DNA of 64,000 nt from Chitinophaga jiangningensis (GCF_900142605.1 NZ_FRBL01000013.1:62001-126000), one strand, 5' to 3'; positions 8,400-17,113 are shown, counted from the first letter of the stretch. Notes: generated from the letters alone by a model not told the origin. Numbers and translations are program-made.

Positions 8400-9029
8400 A
8401 TGCTCACCGCCAATTTAAATAAGGAAACCGACTGGAATAAAATTGAAGCGTTCATGCGCGAATTCAGCTTTGCGCTGGTCGTGGATACGGATGAAAATAA
8501 TGTTCCCCAGGCCACACACCTGCCGCTGGTGCTCAAACAAAAGCCTGACGGGCAATATGTGCTGCAAGGTCATCTGGCAAAAGCAAACCCGCAATGGCAT
8601 TACTTTGGCAAGCAGGATACCTTAGTAATATTTTCTGCGCCCCATGCGTATATCTCCTCTTCCTGGTATGAAAAGGAAAGAATTCCTACCTGGAACTATA
8701 TGGCCGTTCACGTGCACGGCAAAACCAGGATTTTGACAGATGAAGAACTGCACCAAAACCTGGATGAACTGGTAACACATTATGAAGCGGCATCTAAATG
8801 CCCGGTGACCATAGCAGATATAGATGAAAAATCTTACGCTAATAATTTTAAAGCCATTGTTGGTTTTGAAATTGAAGTACGAGATATTAATGCAAATTAT
8901 AAACTGAGTGCCAATAAAAAGGATAAGGACTACTTCAACGTTATTGCAAATCTCCAGGAAAAAGGTGACGAAAACAGCGTGCGTATTGCTGCTGAAATGC
9001 AGTGCAGGCGGCCTCAAACGGAGCAATAA
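8400..9029 (+). CDS. FMN-binding negative transcriptional regulator family protein (PaiB-like)
   Basis: 209-aa split-barrel flavin-binding protein of the PaiB/FMN_bind_2 family. Family signatures seen: a DENNVPQATHLPLVL strand near 30, GHLAKANPQW near 57, and SSSWYEKERIPTWNYMAVHVHGK near 85. Members were first described in Bacillus as repressors of sporulation and protease genes; many are plain flavoproteins and there is no DNA-binding motif here. ATG 8400 begins MLTANLNKETDW; the frame is open further upstream but that part would be encoded by the hairpin element and is not coding. It stands alone between hairpin element 1 and pyrF. Confidence 0.85.
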   Translation: MLTANLNKETDWNKIEAFMREFSFALVVDTDENNVPQATHLPLVLKQKPDGQYVLQGHLAKANPQWHYFGKQDTLVIFSAPHAYISSSWYEKERIPTWNYMAVHVHGKTRILTDEELHQNLDELVTHYEAASKCPVTIADIDEKSYANNFKAIVGFEIEVRDINANYKLSANKKDKDYFNVIANLQEKGDENSVRIAAEMQCRRPQTEQ

Positions 9030-9097
9030 AAATTTATTGACCACGGCTGGCAGTTATCAGGATAAAATGAAATATCTTTAATTGGGCCACTTTTGCT

Positions 9098-9105
9098 TAC
9101 CTTTG
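9098..9105 (+). promoter_or_regulatory. -7 promoter element for pyrF
   Basis: TACCTTTG matches TAnnTTTG 21 nt upstream of the pyrF ATG. No TTG at the proper distance was found, so only the -7 box is supported. Confidence 0.5.
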
Positions 9106-9125
9106 CGCCCCAAATTATACCGACT

Positions 9126-9950
9126 ATGAATCGACAGGAATTGGTGAATCTGATCAAGGAAAGGCAATCTTATCTGTGTGTAGGTCTTGACACAGATTTG
9201 CAAAAGATTCCAAAACACCTGCTCTCTCATGCAGATCCGGTGTTCGCTTTTAACAAGGCAATCATTGATGCAACGAAAGATCTTTGCGTTGCCTACAAAA
9301 TTAACACAGCTTTCTACGAAAGCATGGGTATCCGCGGCTGGGAAAGCCTGCAGCGTACGATTGAGTATATCCCTTCCGGCATCTTCACCATTGCAGATGC
9401 AAAGCGGGGAGATATAGGCAATACTTCTACCCAGTATGCGAAAACTTTTTTCGATACTTATAATTTCGACTCTGTTACCGTAGCTCCTTACATGGGGCGC
9501 GACAGTGTGGAGCCATTCCTGCAGTTCCCTGAAAAATGGGCTATTATGCTGGGACTCACTTCCAACGAAGGCAGCAGGGATTTCCAGTTGCAGCAGTTTG
9601 GCGATGAATTCCTGTTTGAAAAAGTACTGAAAGCAGGGATGCAATGGGGTACTCCTGACAACCTGATGTTTGTGGTGGGTGCTACGCAGTCCTCACAACT
9701 GGGTTACATCCGCAAACTGGTGCCGGACCATTTCTTCCTGGTACCGGGAGTGGGTGCACAAGGCGGTAGCCTCGAAGAAATTTCCCGCCAGGCCATGAAT
9801 AAAGATTGCGGACTGCTGGTAAATGCCAGCCGCGCTATTATTTATGCCGGCAATGGAGAAGATTTTGCAGAAGAAGCAAGAAAAGTAGCGAAGCAATACC
9901 AGCTGGAAATGGCTTCTTACCTGAGCCAGATCGCAGTAGGTACATTGTAA
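9126..9950 (+). CDS. pyrF: Orotidine-5'-phosphate decarboxylase, type 2
   Basis: Last step of de novo UMP synthesis, decarboxylating OMP to UMP in the cytoplasm. The subfamily-2 signature is clear: LCVGLDTDLQKIP near 19, AYKINTAFYES near 59, the catalytic Lys/Asp cluster DAKRGDIGNT near 91, and PGVGAQGG near 208. Length 274 aa is normal for the group. ATG 9126 (MNRQELVNLI) follows a TACCTTTG -7 element at 9098-9105, which leaves a short leader and rules out the in-frame codon at 9093. A strong terminator follows the stop. Confidence 0.95.
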   Translation: MNRQELVNLIKERQSYLCVGLDTDLQKIPKHLLSHADPVFAFNKAIIDATKDLCVAYKINTAFYESMGIRGWESLQRTIEYIPSGIFTIADAKRGDIGNTSTQYAKTFFDTYNFDSVTVAPYMGRDSVEPFLQFPEKWAIMLGLTSNEGSRDFQLQQFGDEFLFEKVLKAGMQWGTPDNLMFVVGATQSSQLGYIRKLVPDHFFLVPGVGAQGGSLEEISRQAMNKDCGLLVNASRAIIYAGNGEDFAEEARKVAKQYQLEMASYLSQIAVGTL

Positions 9951-9975
9951 ATTTTTTTTTCAGAGAGATAAAAGA

Positions 9976-10018
9976 GCAGTGTTGCAAACTGTAAAGTGGG
10001 TGCAACATTGCTTTTTTT
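9976..10018 (+). terminator. Rho-independent terminator of pyrF
   Basis: GCAGTGTTGCA (9976-9986) pairs with TGCAACATTGC (10001-10011) with one G.T pair, followed by seven T residues. Confidence 0.85.
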
Positions 10019-10108
10019 ATTTGAACACAATTTCTTCGCTGGCCTCCTCCCGTTTTGGTGTTGCACGAGTGTGGTGCCGCGAAATTATTATACCTGCGGC
10101 GTTTCGCG

Positions 10109-10549
10109 CTATTTGAACACACAGTTCTTCGCCGTCCACCAGGGCTTAATGTCGAAGGAGAGTCGCCCCGCCACCACCGCCGGATCCGTATTCACCAGCG
10201 ATACGGCTTCCAGACTGTCCTTGCAGTCCATGATAAAAATGCCCCGCAGTTCCCCATTGTCTCCAAAAGGGCCCGCCACTACAATTTTACCTTCATTGGC
10301 GAGTTTGGTAATGTTTTCCAGATGTTTACGTTGAATGTCTGCCGCAGTAGCATCGCTCTGCGTTCTATTCGGACCGGTTTTTAGGAATACCATCCAATAG
10401 CGTTTCATTTCATACGCTGGTGCAGGTTTAGCTTTGCCTGGCAGGGCAGTTAAAGCAATGGATCGTAAAGGGGTTGTTGGTCGAAACGATAACATTACAA
10501 TGACTAAAAATCCCAACAACAGCAGCGCAGGAATCACTTTGCTTGCCAT
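10109..10549 (-). CDS. YCII-related domain protein with N-terminal membrane anchor
   Basis: 146 aa. Residues 5-23 are a hydrophobic segment (IPALLLLGFLVIVMLSF), either an anchor or an uncleaved signal, so the protein is probably periplasmic-facing. From about 48 it has a YciI-like dimeric alpha/beta-barrel fold: YWMVFLKTGPNR, the HLENITKLANEGKIVVAGPFGD strand-helix-strand, GIFIMDCKD and DIKPWW. YciI relatives include small hydrolases and dehalogenase-like proteins, usually soluble, so the anchored form is a little unusual. It converges with pyrF. About 80 nt past its stop a second, decayed copy of its last codons is visible at 10019-10039. Confidence 0.8.
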   Translation of the reverse strand: MASKVIPALLLLGFLVIVMLSFRPTTPLRSIALTALPGKAKPAPAYEMKRYWMVFLKTGPNRTQSDATAADIQRKHLENITKLANEGKIVVAGPFGDNGELRGIFIMDCKDSLEAVSLVNTDPAVVAGRLSFDIKPWWTAKNCVFK

Positions 10550-10673
10550 AGCTCTCGAATTTGTACCGAAAGTACTAACTTCTTATAAATTAGCGTGTTA
10601 ATATTCAAAAAAATACTGTTCTCATCAATTCGTTATATCTCGTATCTTGCTGTAAACCAAAACCAAGGCAGTT

Positions 10674-11852
10674 ATGAAACAAGACCTCTTTCAATCGCCC
10701 GATTACTTTAACCTGGACGCCCTGCTCACCGAGGAACATCTCCTGATCCGCGATGCAGTAAGGCAATGGGTAAAAAAGGAAATCTCCCCGATTATTGAGG
10801 ATAGCTGCCAGCAGGCTAAATTCCCGTCACACATCCTGCCGGGACTGGGCAGTATAGGCTGTTTCGGCCCTACCATTCCTGCGGAATACGGGGGTGCAGG
10901 ACTGGATTATATTTCCTACGGACTGATGATGCAGGAGCTGGAACGTGGCGATAGCGGTATCCGCTCTACTGCCAGCGTGCAGGGCTCGCTCGTAATGTAT
11001 CCGATCCATGCCTTTGGCAGTGAAGCACAGAAGCAGTGGTATCTCCCTAAATTAGCCACAGGAGAACTGATGGGCTGCTTCGGACTCACGGAGCCTGACC
11101 ATGGCTCCAACCCCAGCGGCATGACCACCAACTTCCGAGACGACGGCGATCACGTGATCCTCAATGGCGCCAAGCTCTGGATTTCCAATGCCCCTTTTGC
11201 GGACATTGCGGTGGTTTGGGCTAAAAATGAAGAAGGCGTGATACATGGATTGATTGTAGAACGCGGCATGCCTGGGTTTTCTACCCCTGAAATAAAAGAT
11301 AAATGGAGCCTGCGTGCCAGTGCCACCGGGGAACTGGTGTTCGACAATGTACGCGTTCCAAAAGATAATATACTGCCAGGCGTGAAGGGCCTGAAAGGGC
11401 CACTGAGCTGCCTTTCCTCCGCCCGATACGGTATTGCCTGGGGCGCTATCGGGGCTGCTATGGATTGTTATGACACTGCCCTTCGCTACGCAAAGGAAAG
11501 AGTGCAATTTGGTAAACCGATCGCAGGCTTTCAGCTGATTCAGAAAAAGCTCGCAGAGATGGTAACGGAAATCACAAAAGCGCAGCTGATGAACTGGCGA
11601 CTGGGCGTATTGAAAAACGAAGGCAAAGCCACGCCTGCACAAATCAGTATGGCCAAACGAAATTCCTGCGAAGTGGCGACCAACATTGTACGTGATGCAC
11701 GCCAGATACTGGGCGGCATGGGCATTACAGGCGAATATTCCGTCATGCGCCATATGATGAACCTGGAAAGCGTGATTACCTACGAAGGAACACATGAAAT
11801 ACATCTGCTGATCACAGGTATGGATATCACCGGCCTGGACGCATTTAAATAG
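10674..11852 (+). CDS. Acyl-CoA dehydrogenase, probable glutaryl-CoA dehydrogenase
   Basis: FAD enzyme of the acyl-CoA dehydrogenase superfamily, 392 aa. Best fit is glutaryl-CoA dehydrogenase (lysine/tryptophan degradation, glutaryl-CoA to crotonyl-CoA): the RSTASVQGSLVMYPI stretch near 97 carries the substrate-carboxylate Arg, FGLTEPDHGSNPSGM near 141 binds FAD, and YEGTHEIH at about 370-377 holds the catalytic Glu (near 371). RDARQILGGMGITGEY is also typical. It ends by overlapping a GTG of the next frame; the apbE-like gene starts 5 nt later, suggesting co-transcription. A short-chain acyl-CoA dehydrogenase is the alternative. Confidence 0.87.
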   Translation: MKQDLFQSPDYFNLDALLTEEHLLIRDAVRQWVKKEISPIIEDSCQQAKFPSHILPGLGSIGCFGPTIPAEYGGAGLDYISYGLMMQELERGDSGIRSTASVQGSLVMYPIHAFGSEAQKQWYLPKLATGELMGCFGLTEPDHGSNPSGMTTNFRDDGDHVILNGAKLWISNAPFADIAVVWAKNEEGVIHGLIVERGMPGFSTPEIKDKWSLRASATGELVFDNVRVPKDNILPGVKGLKGPLSCLSSARYGIAWGAIGAAMDCYDTALRYAKERVQFGKPIAGFQLIQKKLAEMVTEITKAQLMNWRLGVLKNEGKATPAQISMAKRNSCEVATNIVRDARQILGGMGITGEYSVMRHMMNLESVITYEGTHEIHLLITGMDITGLDAFK

Positions 11853-11857
11853 TGAAC

Positions 11858-12901
11858 ATGCTGAAATTTATTACCGGAGCAGCCGCATGGCTGCTTTGCT
11901 GTGCCAATTCTTTTGCCGTACAACGTGTATCCGGCCCCGTTACAGATACAACTGAGTTGAAATTAATTACCTGCCAGGGAAAAGCCCAGGGCACGTACTT
12001 TGTGGTTAAATACCTGTCGGCCGATACCGCATCCCTGCAACCTGCGATCGACTCCCTATTCCGGGTAATCGATCAATCCCTGTCCTTGTACAAGCCGGGA
12101 TCACTCATTAACCAATTTAATGCTACCGGCCACGTCGCCATGGATGAACATATGAAAGCGGTGGTGGAAAAGGCCATCAGTACCTATAACACTACCGGCG
12201 GGCTGTTTGATATTACCGTGCAGCCGTTAGTGTACCTCTGGGGATTTGGGGTGCAAAAACCCTCCTTTAAGGGTGTTCCGCCAGCCGATAGTATTCACGC
12301 CGCATTGCAGCTAACGGGAAGTTCCTATCTCTCTATAAAAGAAAATCAACTGCAGGCCACCAAAAAAGGGGTGAAAATAGATTGTAATGGTATCGGGCAA
12401 GGCTATACGGTGGATGTTATTGGCAAGTTGCTGACACAACGTGGTATTCGGCATTACCTCGTAGATGTAGGCGGAGAGCTGTGTGCCAAAGGATACAATC
12501 AGCAGCATAAACGGTGGGGGGTAGGCATCGAACGCCCCGCACCCGGCGACACTACTTACGAGCCCGTGAGCGGAATGGTGCGACTGGCAGAAGAAGGCAT
12601 TGCTACCAGTGGTAACTACCGTCGTTTTTTTGACCAGGGAAAAACAAGATATGCACATACGATTGATCCACGCACCGGGCAGGCGCTGCATAATCACATT
12701 ATCAGCGTAACCGTCCTGGCGCCGGATTGCTTTACTGCGGATGCTTTTGATAATCCGCTGATTTTAATGGGGGTGGAAGAAGGTATTGCCTGGCTGGAAA
12801 AACACCCGGAACTGAAGCTGGAAGCACTATATGTGTACAGGGCCAATGATGGTACTATACGTGAAGCCTATACGAAAGGATTTGGTGAGCGTTTGAAATA
12901 A
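11858..12901 (+). CDS. FAD:protein FMN transferase (ApbE family)
   Basis: ApbE enzymes attach FMN covalently to Thr/Ser of partner flavoproteins outside the cytoplasmic membrane, using FAD and Mg. Seen: signal peptide at 1-22 (LKFITGAAAWLLCCANSFA, possibly lipidated at the Cys pair), the ApbE core GTYFVVKYLS near 42, DCNGIGQGYTVDVIGK near 170, VDVGGELCAKG near 201, and the C-terminal ATSGNYRRFF and YAHTIDPRTG that bind FAD/Mg. Length 347 aa is usual. ATG 11858 is chosen over GTG 11852, which overlaps the preceding stop. No obvious flavoprotein client is adjacent. Confidence 0.9.
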   Translation: MLKFITGAAAWLLCCANSFAVQRVSGPVTDTTELKLITCQGKAQGTYFVVKYLSADTASLQPAIDSLFRVIDQSLSLYKPGSLINQFNATGHVAMDEHMKAVVEKAISTYNTTGGLFDITVQPLVYLWGFGVQKPSFKGVPPADSIHAALQLTGSSYLSIKENQLQATKKGVKIDCNGIGQGYTVDVIGKLLTQRGIRHYLVDVGGELCAKGYNQQHKRWGVGIERPAPGDTTYEPVSGMVRLAEEGIATSGNYRRFFDQGKTRYAHTIDPRTGQALHNHIISVTVLAPDCFTADAFDNPLILMGVEEGIAWLEKHPELKLEALYVYRANDGTIREAYTKGFGERLK

Positions 12902-12906
12902 AAAAA

Positions 12907-12933
12907 TCCCGCAGCGCTAAACCAGCTGCGGGA
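12907..12933. terminator. Bidirectional terminator between convergent genes
   Basis: TCCCGCAGC (12907-12915) pairs with GCTGCGGGA (12925-12933). On the minus strand it is followed by seven T residues (serving the 12977 gene). It also lies 6 nt after the ApbE stop on the plus strand. Confidence 0.8.
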
Positions 12934-12976
12934 CGCCATTCTCACAATTGCCCTTCATTGAATATGGATAAAATGC

Positions 12977-13597
12977 TTAGTTGAGGTGAAACTTGAATCC
13001 CACGCTATACTGCACGGAATTGAAGTTGGTAATATCTCCCATTTTGTATGGGCTGTAGTTATATCTTACGTTAGCATTGAACAGTACAGGTGATGCCTGT
13101 CCGAAAGGAATGTTGACCCCTACTTCCGGACTTACCATAAACTGCCAGCTGTTATCTGATTCTACAAACTGCCCCCAGTATTTTTTGTAATCCATATTGG
13201 CCACACCCACGCCTACGGCTGCGTAAGGGATCACTGGTTTATCGGGTTTGGTAAAAGCCCAGCCGGCGGTAGCCTGGATAGGAATCACCTGCAGGGTACG
13301 TGTTTGCACAGCAGATACATCTCCTAACTTATCCGGATAAACGGCGCGTGGGAGTTTTTCGTTGAAGTCCTGGAAACCAGTACGGAGTCCTACTGACAGC
13401 TGATCGTTCAGCATATATTGCAACCCTGCGGTCCAGCCTCTGAAGCTGGTTTTGCCGGAGTAATCCTTCAGGGAACCGAGTGGGGAGGCCACGGAATAAT
13501 TTACGTCTATTGATAAAGGTGGGCGCACCTGTGCTGATACTGCCTGTGCGGCGAATACGCCGGCGAAAATCATTATCCAGTTTAATATCTTTTTCAT
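12977..13597 (-). CDS. Outer-membrane beta-barrel protein
   Basis: 206 aa with a signal peptide (KKILNWIMIFAGVFAAQAVSAQ). The mature chain alternates short amphipathic strands with turns: GWTAGLQYMLNDQLSVGLRTGFQDF, QATAGWAFTKPDKPVIPYAAVGVGVANM, and a terminal SVQYSVGFKFHLN ending in an aromatic-rich strand. This is the pattern of a small eight-stranded OmpA/OmpW-like barrel; no catalytic motif is visible. It lies 34 nt after the DUF4136 lipoprotein gene on the same strand, likely an operon, and has a clear terminator downstream. Specific role unknown. Confidence 0.75.
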   Translation of the reverse strand: MKKILNWIMIFAGVFAAQAVSAQVRPPLSIDVNYSVASPLGSLKDYSGKTSFRGWTAGLQYMLNDQLSVGLRTGFQDFNEKLPRAVYPDKLGDVSAVQTRTLQVIPIQATAGWAFTKPDKPVIPYAAVGVGVANMDYKKYWGQFVESDNSWQFMVSPEVGVNIPFGQASPVLFNANVRYNYSPYKMGDITNFNSVQYSVGFKFHLN

Positions 13598-13631
13598 CTT
13601 CCGATCAATTTAAAGTTCACGATACTATTGA

Positions 13632-14267
13632 TTATTTGTTGGTCAGGTAGGTCGACTGATCAAAGGATGCCTGCACCATGCTGGCTACATTGTCAGTGTT
13701 CCATACGCCGGAGCCTCTCCACAGTGCGTTCCATACAGATACGTACTTGTTATCCGCTGTCGGATTTTTGAGGTCGAATACATCAATAGCAGTTTGTTTT
13801 TCATTCACCTGGTATACTACGTAGTAGCTTGGCCAGTACCATCCGCCACCGGGGTATCCCCAATAGCCGGGGCCCCATGCACCGCCCCACCAGCCTGGGT
13901 TCCAGGCTACGTTTGTAAAGGAGTTGTCGATGCGTGTAAGCGCTACCGCGAGGTCGGGTTTGGCCGCTTTATCCACGAGGGTATAACCACGCGATTGCAT
14001 CGCAGCAGATACGGATGAGATGAGTTGTTTATCGTAATCGGTGAGTGCTTTTTTAGCAGTATCTGCGCGGTTACTTAATACGGCAACGGAGTCCACGATA
14101 CTGAAAGTGGCGTAAGATTTAAAATTGGCCTGGCTGTCGTGGTTGGTAATGTAAATCCTGGATTCCTCAGCTGTCATATCTTTTAGTGGATCCTTGCCAC
14201 AACCGCTGAAAGATATCAATGCTGCGAGGGCAGCAATACTGCTGAGTAAATAAATTGTTCTTTTCAT
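13632..14267 (-). CDS. DUF4136 domain lipoprotein
   Basis: 211 aa. Signal peptide with lipobox SFSGC, so the mature protein is a lipoprotein starting at Cys23. The DUF4136 domain covers nearly all the rest: KSYATFSIVDSV, the helix ISSVSAAMQSRGYTLVDKAAKPDLAVAL, a Gly/Trp/Tyr-rich insertion WNPGWWGGAWGPGYWGYPGG near 122, then AIDVFDLKN and a C-terminal ALWRGSGVW. DUF4136 proteins are envelope proteins of unknown function. It is the promoter-proximal gene of the pair with the 12977 barrel; a minus-strand TAACTTTG -7 box at 14378-14371 lies about 100 nt upstream. Confidence 0.85.
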   Translation of the reverse strand: MKRTIYLLSSIAALAALISFSGCGKDPLKDMTAEESRIYITNHDSQANFKSYATFSIVDSVAVLSNRADTAKKALTDYDKQLISSVSAAMQSRGYTLVDKAAKPDLAVALTRIDNSFTNVAWNPGWWGGAWGPGYWGYPGGGWYWPSYYVVYQVNEKQTAIDVFDLKNPTADNKYVSVWNALWRGSGVWNTDNVASMVQASFDQSTYLTNK

Positions 14268-14370
14268 ATTCCTGGCGTATTAATTTCTAATTATGGTTTC
14301 CTCTTGAACTAAACGAAACGGGTCAACGGAAATTTCACGTTTTATCTATTGTTCAACGCATTAGATGGTG

Positions 14371-14378
14371 CAAAGTTA
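14371..14378 (-). promoter_or_regulatory. -7 element upstream of the DUF4136/barrel pair
   Basis: The plus strand reads CAAAGTTA, i.e. TAACTTTG on the minus strand, matching TAnnTTTG. It predicts a leader of about 97 nt. No matching -33 was found. Confidence 0.4.
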
Positions 14379-14465
14379 CAGCAGGTTTATCCTGTAACTG
14401 TTAATAGAATCATAAAATAGGGAGTGGGTTAACAGTGGTAGCTCTTTACATATTACGCAGAAAAT

Positions 14466-15092
14466 TTAATTCAGGATTTTCTTATGCATCAATTCATTTT
14501 TGAGTTGGAGGGCGCTGGTAAAATGTATGCTATCGATGCCCACATTTCTGGCAGCATTTACATTTCGTAAATTATCATCGATAAACAATGATTTTTCAGG
14601 ACTTTCCTGGTAGCGTTCGAGGAGGAGTTTGAAAATGGAGGGAGATGGTTTACGTTGTTTTTCTCTTCCGGAAACAACGATGCCATCAAACCACTGCAAA
14701 AACTGGTATTGCACGAGTGCGAGTGGAAATGTTTCGTTGGACCAGTTGGTGAGTGCGTAGAGTTTGTATTTCCCGCTTTCTTTTAATTCTTTTAACAGGG
14801 CTACACTGTCGGCCATCTCTCCGCCCAGCATTTCCTTCCAGCGGCCATAATACGCCCTTATTTCGGCCTCAAACTGCGGATGCTGCCGGATGAGCAGTTC
14901 GGTGGCGTCCACCAGGCTCCTGCCGGCATCCTGTTCCTCATTCCAGTCGAACGTACAAATTTGTTGCAGGAAGTAATCTACTTCTGCTTCTGAGTTGAAT
15001 ATTTTTCTATATAGATAGCGTGGGTTCCAGTCTATAAGTACGGCGCCCAGGTCAAAAATGATGGCTTGGTACGCTTGCTCCGGATTTTGCAT
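14466..15092 (-). CDS. HAD-family hydrolase (YihX-like)
   Basis: 208-aa haloacid-dehalogenase-fold phosphatase. Motif I is FDLGAVLIDWNPRYLYRKIF (nucleophile Asp16). The second Asp of the usual DxD is Gly, as in the YihX/FDLGNV subgroup. Motif II is LYALTNWS near 114, motif III the Lys-Pro-Ser of KPSPSIFKLLLE near 146, and motif IV LFIDDNLRNVNAA near 168. A helical cap lies between motifs I and II. YihX hydrolyses alpha-glucose-1-phosphate, but substrate cannot be read from the sequence. Monocistronic on the minus strand, 69 nt downstream of the DUF2130 gene. Confidence 0.88.
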   Translation of the reverse strand: MQNPEQAYQAIIFDLGAVLIDWNPRYLYRKIFNSEAEVDYFLQQICTFDWNEEQDAGRSLVDATELLIRQHPQFEAEIRAYYGRWKEMLGGEMADSVALLKELKESGKYKLYALTNWSNETFPLALVQYQFLQWFDGIVVSGREKQRKPSPSIFKLLLERYQESPEKSLFIDDNLRNVNAARNVGIDSIHFTSALQLKNELMHKKILN

Positions 15093-15161
15093 AGGTCACT
15101 TAAAATGAATAATAATCATCTAAATTAATAATTATTTACACATTTGAATAAAATTAATGGA

Positions 15162-16454
15162 TTAATCCAGCAGATCGTCTGCGGCGTCTTCCAGTAATTT
15201 CATGTCTACGCTATCGCTACCGGCAATACCTTCAATGGAGCCGTGTATATGCGCGGCGTTGAGGAGTACTTTTTCCAGTTGTTTTTCGCGGGCTTTCCAT
15301 ATTTTCTCCATGGCATCTCTTTCCTTTTGTATGGATAGTTTGAGAGACATAAAGCCTTCTCTGATGGCTTTCCATTGCTCGGCAAACTCTCCGCTGGTGA
15401 GGTACGCATAGAGCATGTGCATTTTATCCCCTTTGTTTTCCTGGGTGCTTACGGCGCTGAATACTTTGATGATACCGTCTCTGAGTACATGGGCGAGGGC
15501 CTTCACTTCTGCGAAGGTGCAGATCCATACGCCGTCTTTTTCTCCGAATTTATCCATGCCGCGTGGCATGGTTTGGGTAACGAGTATGGCTACATCGATG
15601 CCCTGGGAGCGCATGTCGGCTTTGAGTTTTTCGATCCAGCCTTCGGTGAATTCCTTAGTGCGCTTACTTTCGTAGATGATGCGGCCGCATTCCTGTCCGA
15701 ACCGGTTTCTTACCAGCTGGATGCAGTCGGCCCCGCGTACCCCTTTGCCTACCGGTGCCACTTCATCAAACGGGAAGCTATGGCGGAGCATTTCTTCCAG
15801 CACGAGTTCCTGTACTTCCCCTTGCAGCTGCATGGAACCCTGTTCGGCGCGGCGCTTCATTTCCTCCGCCAGTTTACGCTGGTCTTCCAGTTGCTTTTCC
15901 AGTTCGCGGAGTCGCAGCTGGTGTTCTGTATCACGGAGGGCGTTGCGCTCGGCTTCTTCCTTACGGATAGCTTCCTGCATCTGCGTCCTGGCTTCCATCA
16001 GTTTCCTTTCGGTGGCCAGTTCTAATTCTGCTTCGCGGTTTTTAAGTTCCTGCTCTTTACGGAGGAAATCCAGTTCTTTCTGCCGTGCTTCGCTCAGTCT
16101 GGCTTCCTGTTCCAGGTTGGCCTGCTGCAGCATTTTCACCTGGTTGTCGAAATCAGCCATAATGCTTTTACGCAGGTCCTGGGCGAGGGTTTCCTGCAGT
16201 TGTTGTTTTTCCTGCAGTACCCGTTTTTTTATTTCTTCTTCCTGTTGCTGGCGCAGCGATTCCATCTGCTGGCGCTCGGCAGCAATTTTATTTTTTTCTG
16301 AAAGGAGTGTGTTTTTTTCAGACTGAAGTTCATCCAGCTTTTTGCGCCATTCAGTAGCCATTTTACCGCGCATTTCCTTTTCTATATCCGCTGCGAAGGC
16401 GTCTTCCATTACAAACTGGTGTTTGCAATTCGGACAAGTGATTGATGTACCCAT
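15162..16454 (-). CDS. DUF2130 family protein with long coiled coil
   Basis: 430 aa. The N-terminus has a short zinc-ribbon-like CPNCKHQF. Residues about 25-215 form a continuous highly charged coiled coil rich in Glu, Gln, Arg and Lys. The C-terminal DUF2130 domain (about 215-400) contains ADCIQLVRNRFGQECGRIIYESKRTKEF and VAILVTQTMPRGMDKF, a pattern resembling PD-(D/E)xK nuclease folds: an acidic residue, then YESKR. No experimental function is known to me. A minus-strand TAATTTTG box (16472-16465) lies only 11 nt before the ATG, so the message would be almost leaderless. It is divergent from the gene at 16592. Confidence 0.85.
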   Translation of the reverse strand: MGTSITCPNCKHQFVMEDAFAADIEKEMRGKMATEWRKKLDELQSEKNTLLSEKNKIAAERQQMESLRQQQEEEIKKRVLQEKQQLQETLAQDLRKSIMADFDNQVKMLQQANLEQEARLSEARQKELDFLRKEQELKNREAELELATERKLMEARTQMQEAIRKEEAERNALRDTEHQLRLRELEKQLEDQRKLAEEMKRRAEQGSMQLQGEVQELVLEEMLRHSFPFDEVAPVGKGVRGADCIQLVRNRFGQECGRIIYESKRTKEFTEGWIEKLKADMRSQGIDVAILVTQTMPRGMDKFGEKDGVWICTFAEVKALAHVLRDGIIKVFSAVSTQENKGDKMHMLYAYLTSGEFAEQWKAIREGFMSLKLSIQKERDAMEKIWKAREKQLEKVLLNAAHIHGSIEGIAGSDSVDMKLLEDAADDLLD

Positions 16455-16518
16455 AATTGTCTTACAAAATTACGTAAAGATAAGGTTTACCTCCTTTGCA
16501 GTGCCGGATGCGGATAAA

Positions 16519-16546
16519 TTGTGCTAAACCTTTATTCGTATATTTG
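16519..16546 (+). promoter_or_regulatory. Promoter of the 16592 gene
   Basis: TTG at 16519-16521, a 17-nt spacer, then TATATTTG at 16539-16546. The predicted start is near 16553, with a leader of about 39 nt. Confidence 0.6.
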
Positions 16547-16591
16547 TATTCAATTGTGACCCCAGACTGATTAACTCCAAAACCCCTGAAA

Positions 16592-17113
16592 ATGAAAAAC
16601 GCTTATCCTGAGAAGCCAATGCTTCCTTTTCGCCGTACTGCGGTGAGTATGGACATCGTAATCGACATCATCCGGCGCATGGGCTACCCTGCTGAAGTGA
16701 AGCGCGCCTGCTACATGATTTTCCGTAAAGAAAGCGGCAATGGCCGCAGTGGGATTAATGAAAATTATTCCGGTTTCCAGGCCGACTCCGGCCGCTGGCC
16801 CGCCGTGTACGATCCGCTGATTGCGGGCGTGGTACTCAAAAATGAAAATGGTACCAACAAGCCCCGGCTGTTCCTCGCTTTTCAGCATGCCTCCGGCTGC
16901 TTAACTATGCTGCTGGACCGTATCCAGCAACGCGGCATCTACATTGGTGGTCATACCAGCAAAATTGTAAACATGGATGTGAAAAATGTAACGGATTTTG
17001 CACGGGCTTATAAGAAAGAGTGGGCCGCCGGCAGCGCACTTGCCGAACCCAGCCCGGACGACTTCAAAGGCTTTGCCAGTATGTACCGGCAGGCGACCGG
17101 ATTTTTTGCATAG
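16592..17113 (+). CDS. Conserved-looking protein of unknown function, possible lysozyme-like fold
   Basis: 173 aa, no signal peptide. I do not recognise a named family. The stretch FRKESGNGRSGINENYSGFQADSGRW (residues 45-70) has the spacing of lysozyme/transglycosylase catalytic regions: a Glu-Ser-x-Gly followed by Asn-x-x-Gly-x-x-Gln. An aromatic-rich helix follows (FAFQHASGC-like), then GGHTSKI. That makes a peptidoglycan-cleaving or phage-lysozyme-like fold plausible but unproven. It has its own promoter at 16519-16546 and is separated from the amidohydrolase downstream by 54 nt. Without a signal peptide, an enzyme of this type would need another export route. Confidence 0.6.
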   Translation: MKNAYPEKPMLPFRRTAVSMDIVIDIIRRMGYPAEVKRACYMIFRKESGNGRSGINENYSGFQADSGRWPAVYDPLIAGVVLKNENGTNKPRLFLAFQHASGCLTMLLDRIQQRGIYIGGHTSKIVNMDVKNVTDFARAYKKEWAAGSALAEPSPDDFKGFASMYRQATGFFA

